The notes below the pieces were generated by a model. The model saw only the letters and a list, made by a program, of their open reading frames with translations. It made no database searches and was not told the DNA's origin. A stretch of DNA of 64,000 nucleotides from Membranihabitans maritimus (GTDB taxonomy: Bacteria; Bacteroidota; Bacteroidia; Chitinophagales; Saprospiraceae): assembly GCF_021729145.1 (NCBI RefSeq), contig NZ_JAJSLW010000015.1, positions 14,158 to 78,157 on the forward strand. The letters are read 5' to 3'. Shown one piece after another: positions 27,284-36,974 of this stretch. Positions within the stretch are counted from its first letter, which is position 1. Every line of letters starts with the position of its first letter. Both the position numbers and the translations under genes were made by a program.

Positions 27284-27919
27284 TTATGAGAATGTTGGTA
27301 ATTCGTGAGGGCGCGCGTATGGATATTCTTTGATTTTGGAGATTTTGTAATAAGAATTAAGTCCTGCGATGCCAATATTCGATACCAGGTCCAGCCTTAT
27401 ATTTCCTTTGTCGTCTACTATCTCTTTATCCACAAATAAATGAACAATCTCCCCGATTATCATTTTAGTACCGTTAATTTTAATGGGTATTTCTTCAACA
27501 AATTTAAGTCCCAATTTTATTTTACTCTCCATGACGAAAGGGGCCGGAAATTCATCTTTGAATTCAGGGGTCAGACTGCATCGTTCAAACTCAGAAACGT
27601 GGGGTTCAAATTTAGCAGAAGTGAAATGGGCATTTTCAACAAAGGATTCCTGAATGTGATTTATTGTATAATATCCAGTGGATAATATATTGTCATAAGT
27701 ATCGCGTTTTACTTTTTCATTGGGTCGGCAGATAAAACCCAAGTAAGGAGGGTTGCTGCCTAAGTGGAGAACAGAGCTAAATATTGCCAGGTTGAGATTT
27801 CCCTCATTCGTCTGAGTTCCTATAAGGTTACCGGGTTTAATACCGGATACAGAATTTATCAAATTAATCCTGAAGATCTTTTCCATTTCGTCGATATCCT
27901 TTCTTGTAAAATGATTCAT
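27284..27919 (-). CDS. Flavin-reductase-like FMN-binding protein
   Basis: A 211-residue split-barrel flavoprotein of the flavin reductase-like family. The start (RINLINSVSGIKPGNLIG) and the FMN-contact stretch SNPPYLGFICRPNEKVKRDTYDNI are typical of the subgroup found beside photolyase genes. It probably binds FMN and may supply reduced flavin or act as a small oxidoreductase in the cytoplasm. The gene overlaps the upstream SDR/DUF2867 gene by four bases (ATGA), so the two are translationally coupled. Its natural substrate is unknown. Confidence 0.87.
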   Translation of the reverse strand: MNHFTRKDIDEMEKIFRINLINSVSGIKPGNLIGTQTNEGNLNLAIFSSVLHLGSNPPYLGFICRPNEKVKRDTYDNILSTGYYTINHIQESFVENAHFTSAKFEPHVSEFERCSLTPEFKDEFPAPFVMESKIKLGLKFVEEIPIKINGTKMIIGEIVHLFVDKEIVDDKGNIRLDLVSNIGIAGLNSYYKISKIKEYPYARPHELPTFS

Positions 27920-29337
27920 TTCTCTGTTAACTTTTTAATGAGTCCAGTAAATATAATTCCGTGAAAAGGCAAAACTGCATACCAATACAGTCTGCCGGCT
28001 ATTCCTTTGGGGCGAAAAGTGGCCGTTTGGATTAATTGATTATCAGAAATTTGAAAATCCAACCATGCTTCTCCCGGGAGTTTCATTTCTGCAAAAAGCA
28101 ACAACCGTCCTTCTTCCTGGTTTGCATAAATTACTCTCCAAAAATCAACGACATCACCGGAATTGATTTGATTGGGATTTGTTCGCCCCCTTCTTAATCC
28201 CACTCCACCCGACAGTTTATCCATTGTGCCTCTTATGCGCCACAGGAAATTACCATAATACCAACCTGTGTCCCCACCAATGGACCAAAGCTTTTTAATG
28301 CAACTTTCCCGGTTTTGAAAGGAACGTTGTCTTTTATCTTTAAAGCAACCAAATGTAGGAACATTTATAAACTCCGAGAGGTCTTCTGAAATTCTACCAC
28401 TTATAAGAGAATCTTTCCAGCTTGAAACAATGGCATTTGATTCGATAGCAGAAAACGTCCTTTTTAAAGCCTGATTATATGAAATGGGGGAGTGATCAAG
28501 AATGGTATTTATTGTATTATTTCTGCAGGTTACTTCCACTTTCATGCTTTCGACCAGGGCGGTGGCGAGTTTGTAGGAAGTGGAGGTCACAAAATATAAC
28601 CAATATGACGAAAGTTTTGGCGTCATTACGGGGACTGTAAGTATTATTCTTTTCAGATTTCTTACACGGGCGTATTCCATAAGCATTTGCTTATACGTAA
28701 GAATGTCCGGACTTCCTATATCAAAATTTTTATTGAATGTTTCTGGATGGTTTAATGTCTTTATCAGCATGGAAAGTACGTCAATTATAGCTATTGGCTG
28801 GCATTTCGTTTTTAGCCATTTTGGTGCTATCATAACAGGAAGTTTTTCTACCAAATCTCTTATTATTTCAAAAGAAGCACTTCCGGAACCTATAATAATA
28901 CCAGCCCTTAAGGCAGTAAAATGATATAACCCCTGATTCAAAATCTTTTCTACTTTAAGCCTTGATTCTAAATGATTAGAAAGGGGTTGCTGATTGGCAA
29001 TGCCACTTAGATATATTACATGGTTGACTTCTGTTTTATTAAGTTGGTCTTTAAAGTTGGATGCACACTGTAATTCCAACTCTTTATATACAGCTGAGGA
29101 AGACATAGAATGGATGAGGTAATAAGCGGCATCAATGTCTTTGGGTATTTTACGAAGGCTCTCCCTGTTCAGGAAATCTACTTCTATTGGTGTTACATTT
29201 TCACCCCGTATTCCATTGGGTTTTTGAAATCTTTCGAGATCTCTAACACAACAAATTACTTCGTGACCTTCACTGAGAAGTAAGGGTAATAAACGTTTAC
29301 CAATATAGCCTGTAGCACCAGTCAAAAGTATTTTCAT
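27916..29337 (-). CDS. SDR/NmrA-like oxidoreductase with DUF2867 C-terminal domain
   Basis: A 473-residue protein: an NAD(P)-binding Rossmann domain (residues 1-300, GATGYIG at 7-13, extended-SDR/NmrA type without a clear YxxxK) fused to a C-terminal DUF2867/SRPBCC-like domain (about 330-470, with GGVGLRRGRTNP, GDVVDFWRV and LPGEAWLDFQI). It probably binds NADPH and a small hydrophobic ligand. In many bacteria this gene type sits with photolyase, flavin reductase and SRPBCC genes in light-induced clusters, as here. The enzymatic reaction is unknown. Confidence 0.87.
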   Translation of the reverse strand: MKILLTGATGYIGKRLLPLLLSEGHEVICCVRDLERFQKPNGIRGENVTPIEVDFLNRESLRKIPKDIDAAYYLIHSMSSSAVYKELELQCASNFKDQLNKTEVNHVIYLSGIANQQPLSNHLESRLKVEKILNQGLYHFTALRAGIIIGSGSASFEIIRDLVEKLPVMIAPKWLKTKCQPIAIIDVLSMLIKTLNHPETFNKNFDIGSPDILTYKQMLMEYARVRNLKRIILTVPVMTPKLSSYWLYFVTSTSYKLATALVESMKVEVTCRNNTINTILDHSPISYNQALKRTFSAIESNAIVSSWKDSLISGRISEDLSEFINVPTFGCFKDKRQRSFQNRESCIKKLWSIGGDTGWYYGNFLWRIRGTMDKLSGGVGLRRGRTNPNQINSGDVVDFWRVIYANQEEGRLLLFAEMKLPGEAWLDFQISDNQLIQTATFRPKGIAGRLYWYAVLPFHGIIFTGLIKKLTEK

Positions 29338-29717
29338 CAGAGATCTTGAGTTTTAAATCTGAAAGCTCGTAAGCCGGTGAAAATTATTTATTAAAGCAAG
29401 AATATTAAAAATAGGTAATTCAAATTTAATATTTACCAGTATTGTTTTACGTATAAGATTACCAAATAGTTTGCAAGAGTGGTTTAAATTCGAATAGAAT
29501 TTTATTTAAAAAACCAAAAATAATGCAGCTGTTTCTATAGCCCAGTCGAGATCTTTACCGAAGATTATCCTACCGAGGAAGAGTGGGTTTAGTCAAGATG
29601 AACAATTTTAATAGCATTTGTTTGCTTGATATAATACAATCGGTGTATCGGTTGATTTTTAAGATAGTATTGAAGATTTTTTCTCTGTTGACAGCATCTT
29701 TTTAAATCTTTTAATTT
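29338..29717. other. Intergenic region upstream of the SDR gene
   Basis: About 380 AT-rich bases between the SDR and HEAT-repeat genes, both on the minus strand. It must hold the SDR promoter. I see no gene, repeat or clear -7 box. Confidence 0.5.
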
Positions 29718-30494
29718 TTAAATATTATTTATTTCTGGATTAGCATTTTTTGAAATGTATTTGATCGCTTGTTTCTGTTCATAAAAAGCAAAATCTTTAT
29801 ATCGGCCATGCACACTAATTATTTCATCGATAGCTTTGGTTACCAGCTCCCTGTTTTCCCAACTGTTTAGTTCCTTAATGACTGTTTCTAAACAACCTTT
29901 TTTATAGGATATTTGGCCGAGTACGTGGACCAGGGTGTTTCGTACCCTCGAAGTAGGATCATTCTGAAGTTTTTTTAGCATTGGAAGGATATCCTGGGGA
30001 TGAGTTCGGCCGCGGAGTTCGATCCCATGACAAATTTCCCTGCGAATTTCTTTATCGGGATGGAGTAGGTATTGATTCGCCCAATTAAGTACTGGCAGCG
30101 GATTTTTCTGGCCCATTTTTTTAATGGAACCAATGACGGCATTTCTAACCCGGTGATGGGAGTCAAAAAGCCCTTTGGCGAAAAATTCTTCAACGCTTGA
30201 GAAATCACTTTTCCCGATTTCTCCGGAAGCATTTATGACCGTTTGCCTTATTTTGTCGGAACCTGATTCAAATAGGTTATGTAAAAATTTAAGGATCGTA
30301 TTTCTCCATTTAATACTAATTAAATACAATTTCCCCGTTTCCAGATAGGCTGCTTTTCTGATATACGTGTCTTCATCAGAGTAGAAATGTATGAATTGGG
30401 AATCAGTATTATCACGAAGGTCTTTTTTAAGTTTCCGGTTAATAGTTTTTACCAATTTAGATCGTTCTTCTTTAGATAAGTCATAAAATCCCAT
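29718..30494 (-). CDS. HEAT-repeat protein
   Basis: A 258-residue, soluble, all-helical protein with about five HEAT-like pairs (for example SDEDTYIRKAAYLETG, SDKIRQTVINASGEIG, SHHRVRNAVIGSIKKMG, PTSRVRNTLVHVLGQI), rich in basic residues. The pattern recalls DNA-alkylation-repair (AlkD-like) HEAT proteins, but I cannot identify their catalytic Asp and aromatic residues with certainty. Position next to an SRPBCC gene (38 bases) and near a photolyase makes a role in DNA-damage response plausible (inference). It could equally be a general protein-binding scaffold. Confidence 0.75.
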   Translation of the reverse strand: MGFYDLSKEERSKLVKTINRKLKKDLRDNTDSQFIHFYSDEDTYIRKAAYLETGKLYLISIKWRNTILKFLHNLFESGSDKIRQTVINASGEIGKSDFSSVEEFFAKGLFDSHHRVRNAVIGSIKKMGQKNPLPVLNWANQYLLHPDKEIRREICHGIELRGRTHPQDILPMLKKLQNDPTSRVRNTLVHVLGQISYKKGCLETVIKELNSWENRELVTKAIDEIISVHGRYKDFAFYEQKQAIKYISKNANPEINNI

Positions 30495-30532
30495 GATTAT
30501 TTTTATTTATTGTTTCCCAAGTGTTGTATTCA

Positions 30533-30970
30533 TCAGGATCTTTTCTCAAAGGGGATAATAATACCCTTCTCTGTATAATCTTTAAGGCCTTTTAATAGTA
30601 ATGCCCAGCAATAGGAAGATACACGAAAATGAGAATTACACTCGGGCCATCCTTTATGGGAAAACATCACCAGGGTCCCGTTTTTACTTTCTTTTAATTC
30701 AAACCCAAAAGAAGTGAGGTCCCAATCGGGCTCGGATTTTGTCATCTTAATAAAAAAAGATTTACTCTCTTTTAATTGCGATACTTTGCCATACCAATTG
30801 TATTCAGGTGTAAAATAAAAATTATATTCTTCACCTAAAGCAGGAGTACCGGTGCATTTTAGAGGCCACCAATTTTGGAGATGTCGGGGATAGCTCACGG
30901 CTTCAAATACTTTTTTGGGACTGGAATTAATTGTTAAATCATGGTAGATGGAGAAGTTTTCTTGATTCAT
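30533..30970 (-). CDS. SRPBCC (START-like) domain protein
   Basis: A 145-residue single-domain helix-grip protein: HDLTINSSPKKVFEAVSYPRHLQNWWP at the N-terminus and SHKGWPECNSHFRVSSYCWALLLKGLKDYTEKG at the C-terminus are typical of AHSA1/SRPBCC proteins. The fold holds a hydrophobic ligand; function unknown. It starts the minus-strand pair with the HEAT-repeat gene. Similar proteins are common in photolyase clusters. Confidence 0.85.
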   Translation of the reverse strand: MNQENFSIYHDLTINSSPKKVFEAVSYPRHLQNWWPLKCTGTPALGEEYNFYFTPEYNWYGKVSQLKESKSFFIKMTKSEPDWDLTSFGFELKESKNGTLVMFSHKGWPECNSHFRVSSYCWALLLKGLKDYTEKGIIIPFEKRS

Positions 30971-31577
30971 TACTGTAGTTTTTATATTTGTGTGTATAGA
31001 TTTCTTTGTTAAAGTACAATAATTCTATCGGTTATCTGGATCAGTGATTATAAAGGGCTCTGATAGCTTTATAGGTGACTATATTGGTGTCCTATAATGA
31101 GGGTGAAATATTTATAACAACTGAGCTATGCCAGCGTCAAAATTTACAAGCGAGATTGAACCAGATCTTATTTTACTTCTAATGTCTGTGTCTTCAGGGG
31201 GGTGTGTAAAGAAATACTTCCTTAATCTGAGTTCGAAGGGTTTTTAGGATCAAGAGCATTTGAGAATAGAGAGGTTATACTAAAAAGGGCGAATACATAG
31301 AGGACTATTTAGAGATCATTTTAGGAAGAAGATCGTTGTTTTTAAACTTTTAACTCCGAAATACCCATTCTCAACCTTGAATCGAAAAGGAGAATTTTCT
31401 GCGTTCCCTTACCTTGTTTTATCCCGATAAAGCTTCTAGAAGCTGTCTTGTATATTCCCCATCCGCTCTTATGAACCTATAACTATTCGTTGAGCTCGGA
31501 TTACTTGCCTTATCGGGTTCAAAAAGCAGAACAGTTAAGGACTTTCGTCTATTGTTTGGTTGGAAAGCCGGCATTTA
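30971..31577. other. Intergenic region without a recognisable gene
   Basis: About 600 bases with stops in all frames. It contains a perfect 14-base palindrome AGCTTCTAGAAGCT at 31431-31444 and an 8-base inverted pair CCCGATAA (31423-31430) / TTATCGGG (31510-31517). Base composition is slightly less AT-rich than other spacers. It may be a decayed gene or element, which I cannot identify. Confidence 0.45.
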
Positions 31578-32057
31578 TTAATAATCCTCCCGGTCATTTT
31601 TAACTCGCCATTCTTTCATAACCTCCCATCCTTTGTCCCGAAGAGCATTTTGGGTGATAATCTTTCTTTTTGAATATTGCACATTGATTTCATCGTAAAT
31701 AAACTGATCATCAAAACCAATCAAAGCAGCATCTTCCCGGGTATTTGCATAGATTAATTTATCAGGCCTGGCCCAATAAATAGCGCCCAGACACATCGGG
31801 CAAGGCTCACAAGAGGCAAATATTGTACATCCGGTTAACTGAAATGAATTTATTTTTTTACAAGCTTGTCGTATTGCTACAATTTCAGCATGTGCTGTTG
31901 GATCTTTGGTAGCTGTGACTTGATTGTAGCCACGGCCAATTATCGTTCCTGCTTCATCTACTACTATAGCGCCGAAAGGACCACCGGAATTGGATTCCAT
32001 TCCTTTTTTGGCCAGGTTAATAGCCTCCTGGAGAAATTTTAATTCTTTTGAATTCAT
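31578..32057 (-). CDS. Nucleoside/guanine deaminase, CDA fold
   Basis: A 159-residue zinc deaminase. Zinc ligands and proton shuttle are HAEIVAI (H56, E58) and CEPCPMCLGAI (C86, C89). The stretch EPCPMCLGAIYWARPDKLIYANT and the C-terminal YDEINVQYSKR resemble Bacillus guanine deaminase (GuaD) more than TadA. It would convert guanine to xanthine and ammonia in purine salvage. A different aminated purine or pterin substrate cannot be excluded. It is the last gene of a minus-strand run, 28 bases after the DUF4837 gene. Confidence 0.85.
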   Translation of the reverse strand: MNSKELKFLQEAINLAKKGMESNSGGPFGAIVVDEAGTIIGRGYNQVTATKDPTAHAEIVAIRQACKKINSFQLTGCTIFASCEPCPMCLGAIYWARPDKLIYANTREDAALIGFDDQFIYDEINVQYSKRKIITQNALRDKGWEVMKEWRVKNDREDY

Positions 32058-32085
32058 TTATTGTACCAGCTAAAGGTTAATAGCT

Positions 32086-33153
32086 TTAATTACCGGCCAA
32101 TTGAACTTGACGTAAAATATAATCAAGGTAAATCATTGATAACTTTTTTGGTTTTTGGGGAGAATATACAAATCCATCGAGAAGTACTACTTCCTGGCTT
32201 TCTTCATCCAGAATAGCATAGGAAACAAAAGATCCTCCCATGAAATCGCCTACAATTTCCCAAATGCCTCTGGCCCGCAAGGCATATTTATCATCTATTT
32301 CTACTTGATTAATATACAGGGGTAAATCCTCATCGTTAATTTGCATGAAAGTACCTTCAATAGTAGAAGAAACATACCGTCCCAAACGATCTCTCATTTC
32401 TTTAAACCCTTGTCTGGAGAACTCTTCTGGATTTTTATAAGGTTTTTTTGTAATGAGGATAGACCTACTAATATCAGGAATTTCCTGACGCAACCATATC
32501 ATTGAATCTGTTTCCAGAGCTGTTACATAGTCTGCCGGAATAGGCAAGTCAACTCCAAATTTTGCATTGATTTTTTCTGTTATACTATTATTAATACCCT
32601 GAACAAAAACAGTGGAACGTATCATTCCCTGGTAAAACTTTTCAACTTCACGTGCAACTGATGGAAATGATTTTTTTATTTCCTTTTGCAGTGCTGATTC
32701 ATTTGGCCCGTAGATATAAATTAGAAGTTGGTCCTGGGCCCATTTGTCCCTGCCCACTTTGACTCCTGAAGCTTTTTCTTCCAATGTTCCTTTAAAATCT
32801 TTCTTTACCATATCTACCAGCGGGTTATTTTTGCTTAGATCCGCAAGAATAAGAAAGCATTTTAGCTGTCTGAGTACTGGTTGCGCATCCAGGTCTTCGG
32901 CTACATAAGGTCTCAATTCAAAATATGGTTCTGGCTGGGGAAGGATTGGGTATGCCTGCCCGTACTGAAAATCCAGCGTATCCATAGTAGGTGAATTGAT
33001 AAGGGCGTCTGTTGAAAGAACATTAACCTGATAAATTTTACCCATTGATTGTGGTTTGACAATAGGACCGGATGGACCGCCATTACCACACCCTGATATT
33101 AAAAGTATGCCGGAAAGTAGTATTATATGTAAAAGAATCAATTTTAAATTCAT
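32086..33153 (-). CDS. DUF4837 lipoprotein
   Basis: A 355-residue protein with a lipoprotein signal: hydrophobic 4-18 and lipobox ISGC (Cys 22). The mature protein matches the DUF4837 family restricted to Bacteroidota, with motifs such as GRDKWAQDQLLIYIYGPNE, RGIWEIVGDFMGGSFVSY and a C-terminal LDYILRQVQ. It is probably anchored in the inner or outer membrane facing the periplasm. Function unknown. The gene lies between a MoxR ATPase gene (57 bases) and a deaminase gene. Confidence 0.85.
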   Translation of the reverse strand: MNLKLILLHIILLSGILLISGCGNGGPSGPIVKPQSMGKIYQVNVLSTDALINSPTMDTLDFQYGQAYPILPQPEPYFELRPYVAEDLDAQPVLRQLKCFLILADLSKNNPLVDMVKKDFKGTLEEKASGVKVGRDKWAQDQLLIYIYGPNESALQKEIKKSFPSVAREVEKFYQGMIRSTVFVQGINNSITEKINAKFGVDLPIPADYVTALETDSMIWLRQEIPDISRSILITKKPYKNPEEFSRQGFKEMRDRLGRYVSSTIEGTFMQINDEDLPLYINQVEIDDKYALRARGIWEIVGDFMGGSFVSYAILDEESQEVVLLDGFVYSPQKPKKLSMIYLDYILRQVQLAGN

Positions 33154-33210
33154 TTGGTCAATATTTCCTTACTACTTGATAGATGAAGAAAACCACACAT
33201 TTGTTGTACA

Positions 33211-34182
33211 CTATGAGATTTGTTCAATGATACTCTCTTCTGTAAGTCCTTCTGCTTCGGCTTTGTAATTTTTGACGATACGATGTCTTAATACGTATTT
33301 TGAAATTGCCTGAATATCTTCTATGTCCGGTGAATATTTCCCATTAATGGCAGCATGACATTTGGCGCCAAGAACCAAATATTGAGAAGCTCTGGGTCCA
33401 GCTCCCCATTGGATATAGTCTTTTACTATTTGCGGTGCAAGGTCTCCGGAAGGTCTTGTTTTGTGAACGAGTTTCACAGCATACTCCAAAACATTGTCGG
33501 CAATGGGGATTTTACGAATTAATTGTTGGAAATATGAAATTTCAGAACTCGTGAGAATATGATTGAGGTTTGATTGTTTTTCTCCGGTCGTCTCTCGTAC
33601 AACTTTTAGTTCTTCTTCATAGCTGGGATATTCAAGCGTAATATTGAACATAAAGCGATCAAGCTGCGCTTCAGGAAGCGGATAGGTTCCCTCTTGTTCA
33701 ATAGGATTTTGCGTTGCCAAAACAAAAAACGGTTTTGGGAGAGGGAAATTCTGACCGGAGATCGTAACTGATCTTTCTTGCATAGCTTCTAAAAGAGCCG
33801 CTTGAGTTTTGGGTGGCGTTCTATTAATCTCATCTGCCAATACAATATTTGAGAAAACAGGTCCTTTATTAAATTGAAATTGCCTGTTGTCTCCAAGTAT
33901 TTCGGATCCGGTGATGTCAGATGGCATCAGGTCCGGAGTGAATTGAATTCTTTTAAACTCTAGATCCAGTACCTCTGCTATGGTACTTACCAATAAAGTT
34001 TTTGCCAGTCCGGGGACTCCGACTAGAAGGCTGTGACCATTGCTGAATAGGGAAATGATTACCGTTTCGATGACTTTTTCTTGTCCCACGATCACTTTAC
34101 TGATCTCTGATCGCAATGCATTGTATTTTTGGGCAAGTTGGTCAACGGCTTCCTTATTGGACGAAAACTTTACTTCTTGCAT
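33211..34182 (-). CDS. MoxR-family AAA+ ATPase
   Basis: A 323-residue ATPase with Walker A GVPGLAKT (55-62), Walker B IVLADEINR (D117, E118), and the MoxR signatures TPPKTQAALLEAMQERSVTISG and FVLATQNPIEQEGTYPLPEAQLDRF. MoxR proteins act as chaperone-like ATPases, usually with von Willebrand factor A/DUF58 proteins and BatA-type membrane partners. None of these partners is encoded next to it here; the neighbours are DUF4837 and a D-Ala-D-Ala dipeptidase, so partners may be elsewhere. Confidence 0.93.
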   Translation of the reverse strand: MQEVKFSSNKEAVDQLAQKYNALRSEISKVIVGQEKVIETVIISLFSNGHSLLVGVPGLAKTLLVSTIAEVLDLEFKRIQFTPDLMPSDITGSEILGDNRQFQFNKGPVFSNIVLADEINRTPPKTQAALLEAMQERSVTISGQNFPLPKPFFVLATQNPIEQEGTYPLPEAQLDRFMFNITLEYPSYEEELKVVRETTGEKQSNLNHILTSSEISYFQQLIRKIPIADNVLEYAVKLVHKTRPSGDLAPQIVKDYIQWGAGPRASQYLVLGAKCHAAINGKYSPDIEDIQAISKYVLRHRIVKNYKAEAEGLTEESIIEQIS

Positions 34183-34229
34183 GTATAAATATTATTATTG
34201 ATTCTCAATTTTAACGAATATACAATCAT

Positions 34230-34862
34230 TCAATTGCAATCCCATTGTAAATCTGAAATTGGATATGACTTATTGTTGTAAAAATCATAATGCCACCATT
34301 CTGTACGAATAGGAGTGAATCCAAATTTATGTAAGGTCTCTTTAAGTAACTTGCGATTTTCTAAAATGTTTTCTGGAAGTTGAAAGTAGTCCTGATGGGC
34401 TTGCTCTCCAAAAAAATCATATCCGGTGCCCATTGGTAATTCCTTCCCGTTTTTATCGATAAGAGTAAGGTCAACTGCACCACCCCTGTTGTGAACAGAA
34501 CCTTTATCGGGGTTAGCTACGTATTGCGGATTAGGTACTTCTTGCCACAACTTGTATTGTACGGATTGGGGACGGTAGCAGTCAAAAACTTTAATTCGAT
34601 ACCCCATTTCCCGGAATTCTTTGTTCGCTAAGACCATTTTTTCAGCTACTTCTTCCCTTAAATAACACTTACCACAATCATACATTTGTTTATTCGTAAA
34701 ATTGTTTGTGGTTGCATACCGAATATCCAGTTCGATAGTAGGGTCCAATTCTTGCACGTTAACAAATTTACTGGCAGTTGCTTTATCCTCCAGTATTGAC
34801 TGGGACCAGGAATGACCTGTCCAAGTGAATAACAGGCATACGATTAATAATAATGCCATCAT
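34230..34862 (-). CDS. D-alanyl-D-alanine dipeptidase (VanX/DdpX family, M15D)
   Basis: A 210-residue zinc peptidase with an N-terminal signal peptide (ends about HSWSQ). Zinc ligands are H124 and D131 (SVHNRGGAVDLTL) and H191, with catalytic E188 (TEWWHYDF); the conserved CYRP arginine (R97) is present. It should hydrolyse D-Ala-D-Ala dipeptide in the periplasm, recycling peptidoglycan fragments. It does not imply vancomycin resistance: no VanA/H genes are present. The start overlaps the end of ligA by four bases (ATGA), so translation is coupled. A cysteine pair (YDCGKC) is unusual but not diagnostic. Confidence 0.9.
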   Translation of the reverse strand: MMALLLIVCLLFTWTGHSWSQSILEDKATASKFVNVQELDPTIELDIRYATTNNFTNKQMYDCGKCYLREEVAEKMVLANKEFREMGYRIKVFDCYRPQSVQYKLWQEVPNPQYVANPDKGSVHNRGGAVDLTLIDKNGKELPMGTGYDFFGEQAHQDYFQLPENILENRKLLKETLHKFGFTPIRTEWWHYDFYNNKSYPISDLQWDCN

Positions 34863-36964
34863 AGACCGATTTTGTTTACAAATTCTTCTTCTGTCATTAT
34901 TTCAACCGTACCGAGTTTTTCAGCTTTTGCTAATTTAGATCCGGCATTCTTTCCGACTACTAAAATATTTAAATTTCCACTAACGGCAGATATGACTTTT
35001 GCACCTTGTTCTTCAGCCATTACTTGTGCTTCTTTTCGGGTGAAATTTTCCAAACTTCCAGTAAAAAGAATTGTCTTATCCTTAAATTCAGCATCTTCCC
35101 TGACTTCAATGGGTTTGTCCGCTTCTTTTTGGGACATATCCACACCGTATTTTTCCATTCTTTTTAGTAATTGAATATTTTCATCAAGTGAAAAGAATTC
35201 TGTAATGTTTTTTGCTAATACCGGACCTATATCTTTGATTTCCTGATACTTTTCCAAATCCCAATCTTGTAAGTCATAAATACTGGTGATATGGGAGGCT
35301 ATAATTTTAGAAGCCTTTTTCCCGAGGTGATGTATACTTAAACTGTGTAGGATCCTGTGTAATGGGTTCTTTTTAGCTTTTTCAATACTGGACTTTATAT
35401 TTGAAGCAGACTTTTCGCCAAATCCTTCCAGTTTTTCAATGGCTGAATAGTCTAGATTGTAGATGTCACTAATATCATGCAGGAACTTTAATTCAAAGAA
35501 ATTAATAATATTGGATTTCCCCAACCCTTCTATATCCATCGCATCTTTAGATACATGAAATATCATTTTTTGTAGTACCTGAGCTGTGCAATTCGCATTG
35601 AGACAACGCCATGCTGCTTCATTCTCTTCCCGGATCAATGGGGTTCCGCACGCAGGGCAGGATGTTGGGAATTCAATTTTGACTTCTTCACCATTTCTAA
35701 GTTCCGGAAAAGATTTAACAATATAAGGTATGACATCCCCGGCCCGTTCAATAAGGATAGTATCATACAGCCGTATATCTTTCGCGGTAATAAAATCTTC
35801 ATTGTGAAGGGATATCGATGAAATGGTAACACCAGCCAATTGAGTGGGAGTGATTTTGGCAACTGGGGTAACGGTCCCGATTTTTCCGACTTGATACTCT
35901 ACATTTTCCAATTTGCTTGTAGCTTGTTTCGCCTTAAATTTATAGGCCATAGCCCATCTGGGATGATGATTTGTTGCTCCCAATTGATTCTGCCATTCGA
36001 CATTGTCTATTTTGACGACCATCCCATCTATTTCATAAATATATTCATCTCGTTTAGCCTCCCAGTTTTCACAAAATACTACTACTTCCTGAATAGTATT
36101 ACAAAGGGCTTTTTCGTTTTCAGGTACCTTAAACCCCATTTCAGAAAGAAGTTGAATTCGGTGGTAATGGCTGTTTAGCTTCTCTGTATTATAGTCCTTT
36201 CCTTCAATGTAGGATATTTGGTAAATGAAAGCTTCGATCCCCCTTTTGGCAGTTTCCTGTGGTTGTTTCATTCGCAATCCACCCGTAGCTGCATTTCTCG
36301 GATTGGCAAATACCGGGAGTCCTGTTTTCTCTCGCTCTTTATTAATATCCTGAAAAATGTTTTTGGGGATAATGGCTTCTCCCCTGAGCTCTACTTTTGT
36401 TATTCCAAGGTTGGAAAATGGAGCAGACAACGGAATTGTTTTAAGTGATTTGATATTTGGTGTTATGTCTTCGCCTACTTGGCCGTCTCCGCGGGTAGCT
36501 GCAGAAATTAGAATATCATTTTCATACACGAGTACTATGCTTCCCCCATCATACTTGGGCTCGACTGCATAGGTGACATTATCCTTTCGGTCTAATAATT
36601 TTTTCATTTGGGTGTCGAATTCGAATAAATCATTTTCATTGTAAGAGTTGGCTAGAGACAACATTGGCGTTAAATGAGAAACAGTCTGAAATGTATTTTC
36701 TACATCACTACCTACTCTTTGGGTCGGGCTTAAAGGAGTTATCCATTCTGCATGTTGTTTCTCTACTTCCTTAGCTAACTGAAAAAGTTTATCGTACTCC
36801 CTATCGGAAAACAATGGATTATTTTCTATATAATATTTCCTTTCATGAAATCGCAAGACGTCTAATAGATCTTCGTACTTTTCTTTTGTGAAATTGGCCG
36901 AAGAGTTGGATTTGATAAAATCCCTGCTCAAGTCCATTAATTGTTTTTCAGGATTCAAATTCAT
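34859..36964 (-). CDS. ligA: NAD+-dependent DNA ligase
   Basis: A 701-residue LigA, about 30 residues longer than usual. The domains come in order: Ia (YYxxDxPxxSDREYD-like: YYIENNPLFSDREYD), adenylation domain with nucleophile K137 (VEPKYDGGS, KxDG), OB fold, Cys4 zinc finger (CPACGTPL ... CLNANC), helix-hairpin-helix region and a C-terminal BRCT (KTILFTGSLENFTRKEAQVMAE). It seals nicks in replication and repair. The KYDGGSIV motif carries Gly where many ligases have Ala (KxDGxA), a mild variant. It lies between an acyltransferase (10 bases upstream) and the dipeptidase gene (overlap). Confidence 0.97.
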   Translation of the reverse strand: MNLNPEKQLMDLSRDFIKSNSSANFTKEKYEDLLDVLRFHERKYYIENNPLFSDREYDKLFQLAKEVEKQHAEWITPLSPTQRVGSDVENTFQTVSHLTPMLSLANSYNENDLFEFDTQMKKLLDRKDNVTYAVEPKYDGGSIVLVYENDILISAATRGDGQVGEDITPNIKSLKTIPLSAPFSNLGITKVELRGEAIIPKNIFQDINKEREKTGLPVFANPRNAATGGLRMKQPQETAKRGIEAFIYQISYIEGKDYNTEKLNSHYHRIQLLSEMGFKVPENEKALCNTIQEVVVFCENWEAKRDEYIYEIDGMVVKIDNVEWQNQLGATNHHPRWAMAYKFKAKQATSKLENVEYQVGKIGTVTPVAKITPTQLAGVTISSISLHNEDFITAKDIRLYDTILIERAGDVIPYIVKSFPELRNGEEVKIEFPTSCPACGTPLIREENEAAWRCLNANCTAQVLQKMIFHVSKDAMDIEGLGKSNIINFFELKFLHDISDIYNLDYSAIEKLEGFGEKSASNIKSSIEKAKKNPLHRILHSLSIHHLGKKASKIIASHITSIYDLQDWDLEKYQEIKDIGPVLAKNITEFFSLDENIQLLKRMEKYGVDMSQKEADKPIEVREDAEFKDKTILFTGSLENFTRKEAQVMAEEQGAKVISAVSGNLNILVVGKNAGSKLAKAEKLGTVEIMTEEEFVNKIGL

Positions 36965-36974
36965 TATTTGTTTT

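Noticed and set aside
34230-34862. Vancomycin resistance (VanX)
   Set aside because: Only the dipeptidase is present; no VanA-type ligase, VanH or VanRS genes, and ligA coupling suggests a housekeeping role.
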